DNA of 22,909 nucleotides from JBEINZ01 sp040377825. GTDB lineage: Bacteria; Pseudomonadota; Alphaproteobacteria; Rhizobiales; Ancalomicrobiaceae. This document shows, in pieces, positions 21,499 to 22,909 of this stretch. The notes below the pieces were generated by a model that did no database searches, was not told where the DNA came from, and saw only the letters and a program-made list of their open reading frames with translations. Within the stretch, counting starts at the first letter, position 1. Each line of letters starts with the position of its first letter. Made by a program: the position numbers and the translations under genes. The stretch covers positions 1 through 22,909 of the forward strand of contig JBEINZ010000019.1 in NCBI GenBank assembly GCA_040377825.1, read 5' to 3'.

Positions 21499-22206
21499 AT
21501 GGCGACCGCGCTAAACATGCCGTTGATGCCGAAGGCGACCGCCGTTTGGCTCGTTGAGAACACCGGCCTCAGCTTCGAACAAATCGCCTCGTTCTGCAAA
21601 CTTCATCCGCTGGAAGTGAAGGCCATTGCCGATGGCGAGGCAGCGCAAGGCATCAAGGGTCTCGACCCGGTTATGACCGGCCAACTCACCCGCGATGAAA
21701 TCGAGAAGGCGCAGCGGGATCCCAAACACCGGTTGAAACTCGCGGACCGGAAAGTTCGTGTACCCGAGCAAAAACGCCGTGGTCCTCGCTATACGCCCGT
21801 CTCGCGCCGACAAGATCGGCCGAATGCGATCTTGTGGCTGTTGCGCAATCATCCCGAGCTGAAGGACGCGGCGATCATGCGTCTCGTTGGAACAACCAAA
21901 ACGACGATTCAGCAGATTCGCGAGCGGACCCATTGGAATGCTCAGAACCTGCAACCTTTGGATCCGGTCACGCTTGGCTTGTGCTCGCAGCTCGAACTCG
22001 ATCTCGAAGTCGAGCGTGCATCCAAATCCGCCCCGCGTCGCGAGGAAGGTTCACCGGAGGCTGCTGTCCTGCTGCCGGTCGATCAGACGACGTCCGCGGA
22101 GGCCCTTGCCCGCCAGGATGAAGAAGAAGAGACCGAACTTGATGCCGAGAAAATCTTCCAGAAGCTGAAATCCATGAAAGGTCCAGTAGAAGAAGACGAA
22201 GGCTGA
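21499..22206 (+). CDS. trcR: DUF1013 family cell-cycle transcriptional regulator (TrcR-like)
   Basis: A 235-residue protein of the DUF1013 family, nearly universal in alphaproteobacteria. TrcR is the name used for it as a CtrA-pathway-linked, RNA-polymerase-associated cell-cycle transcription regulator. Start 'MPLMPKATAVWLVENTGLSF' is highly characteristic, followed by 'FCKLHPLEVKAIADGE', 'DPVMTGQLTRDEIEKAQRDP' and a second helix-turn-helix-like part 'IMRLVGTTKTTIQQIRERTH' (about 120-139). The C-terminal 60 residues are acidic and low in complexity. AAGGAGAG eight bases before the ATG at 21499 fixes the start; a GTG three codons earlier lacks spacing. Followed by a terminator and converging on dnaN. 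Confidence 0.92.
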   Translation: MATALNMPLMPKATAVWLVENTGLSFEQIASFCKLHPLEVKAIADGEAAQGIKGLDPVMTGQLTRDEIEKAQRDPKHRLKLADRKVRVPEQKRRGPRYTPVSRRQDRPNAILWLLRNHPELKDAAIMRLVGTTKTTIQQIRERTHWNAQNLQPLDPVTLGLCSQLELDLEVERASKSAPRREEGSPEAAVLLPVDQTTSAEALARQDEEEETELDAEKIFQKLKSMKGPVEEDEG

Positions 22207-22230
22207 GTTCATCAATGACAGGTTCTATTG

Positions 22231-22256
22231 AGCTCGGGTTCTGGCCCGAGCTTTAT
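22231..22256. terminator. Terminator between trcR and dnaN
   Basis: AGCTCGGG (22231-22238) and CCCGAGCT (22245-22252) form an eight-base stem with a TTCTGG loop, followed by TTTAT on the plus strand. It lies 24 bases after the TrcR stop and 27 bases after the dnaN stop on the other strand, so it mainly serves trcR and may also act on dnaN transcripts. Confidence 0.7.
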
Positions 22257-22279
22257 AGGCTGGGTATCACCGTCAGTGT

Positions 22280-22909
22280 TCAGACCCTCATCGGCATGAG
22301 CACATACAAGGTGCCGCTACGTCCGTAGTCCTGAATCAACGTAGGCGAGCCCGCGTCCGCGAGACGGAAGACGGCCGTATCGGTCTCGAGTTGGCTAGCG
22401 ATATCAAGCAAGTAACGGCTGTTGAAGCCGATATCGATCTGCTCTGAGTCATATTCCACGCCGAGTTCTTCAGTTGCGGAACCGGAATCGGGATTAACGA
22501 CCGTCAGAGTGAGCCGCCCGTCGCCAACGGTCAACTTCACAGCGCGCCCACGCTCTGACGACACGGTCGACACGCGGTCAACGGCTGCCGCGAATTCTTC
22601 GCGATCGACGCGCATTTCCTTATCGTTGCCTTGGGGGATCACGCGACCGTAGTCCGGGAAAGTTCCGTCGATCAGCTTGGACGTGAGGACGACATTGCCC
22701 AAGGCTGTTTCCGCGTCGCCGCCCTTGCTGGCGAACGTCAAGCGGATTTTCGTATCCGAAAGCTCGATGGTCACTGCGGCCTCGGGATCATCCACGAGCT
22801 TCTGGATTTCGCCCACGGTCTTCCTCGGAACGATCACGCCGGGCATGCCTTCCGAACCGTGCGGGGCGACAAATTCTGCTTGCGCTAGCCTATGACCGTC
22901 AGTCGCCAC
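22280..22909 (-). CDS. dnaN: DNA polymerase III beta sliding clamp, partial
   Basis: The last 209 residues or so of the beta clamp; the N-terminal part (about 160 residues) lies beyond the right edge. It begins at 'ATDGHRLA', the conserved end of the first half of the second domain, then 'IVPRKTVGEIQKLV', 'FPDYGRVIPQGN', 'FNSRYLLDI' and the terminal 'YVLMPMRV', which matches the family's C-terminal 'MPMR' ending. The clamp tethers Pol III and repair proteins to DNA. Its stop is 73 bases from the TrcR stop, converging. dnaA and the origin may lie beyond the edge, as is usual, but that is not seen. Confidence 0.96.
   Translation of the reverse strand: MATDGHRLAQAEFVAPHGSEGMPGVIVPRKTVGEIQKLVDDPEAAVTIELSDTKIRLTFASKGGDAETALGNVVLTSKLIDGTFPDYGRVIPQGNDKEMRVDREEFAAAVDRVSTVSSERGRAVKLTVGDGRLTLTVVNPDSGSATEELGVEYDSEQIDIGFNSRYLLDIASQLETDTAVFRLADAGSPTLIQDYGRSGTLYVLMPMRV

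Overview
This window looks like a chromosomal segment of an alphaproteobacterium, most likely of the order Hyphomicrobiales (Rhizobiales). The evidence is a set of families that are largely alphaproteobacterial: DUF2125, DUF1192, DUF1013/TrcR, a PIG3-type quinone oxidoreductase and an alphaproteobacterial-type GyrB, in moderately GC-rich DNA. Genus cannot be settled from the sequence alone; a Beijerinckiaceae/Methylocystaceae-like host is a guess. No tRNA, rRNA, insertion sequence, phage gene or CRISPR array was found.

Left part (1-8640). A partial ChaC-type gamma-glutamylcyclotransferase (minus, TTG start) is divergent from a membrane-anchored DUF2125 protein. Next comes a minus-strand block of stress genes, read from right to left: triple-BON protein, a universal-stress-protein-like gene that appears frameshifted, small heat shock protein (Hsp20), Lon protease, a GT20 trehalose-phosphate synthase (OtsA type) and trehalose-phosphatase (OtsB). 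The three genes BON, USP-like and hsp20 are close enough to be one transcription unit, with lon 76 nt further on. otsA and otsB overlap. Together they suggest a module for protein quality control, envelope stress and compatible-solute synthesis.

Middle part (8641-13801). A RhlE-type DEAD-box helicase with a long basic disordered tail ends at a strong terminator. It lies downstream of a cold-shock protein gene on the same strand, forming an RNA-remodelling pair. An acetamidase/formamidase family protein, an OsmC-type peroxide-reducing protein and a sterol desaturase/fatty-acid hydroxylase family membrane protein follow.

Right part (13802-22909). This is a replication/topology neighbourhood on the minus strand: partial dnaN, recF and gyrB, in the order common near alphaproteobacterial origins. 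It is interrupted twice. Between dnaN and recF lies a plus-strand block: an unknown small protein, a RibD-C/DHFR-like reductase, a quinone oxidoreductase and the TrcR-like regulator. A short DUF1192 gene overlaps the recF start by four bases (GTGA). Between recF and gyrB lie two tandem LysE/RhtB exporter paralogues. The gyrB leader carries an alternating-CG palindrome and several inverted repeats.

I did not find a clearly new defence or mobile system. The observations most worth a second look are the stress block with its probably broken USP gene and unusual GT20 enzyme, the structured gyrB leader, the split dnaN/recF/gyrB cluster with coupled DUF1192-recF, and the unidentified small protein at 19461.
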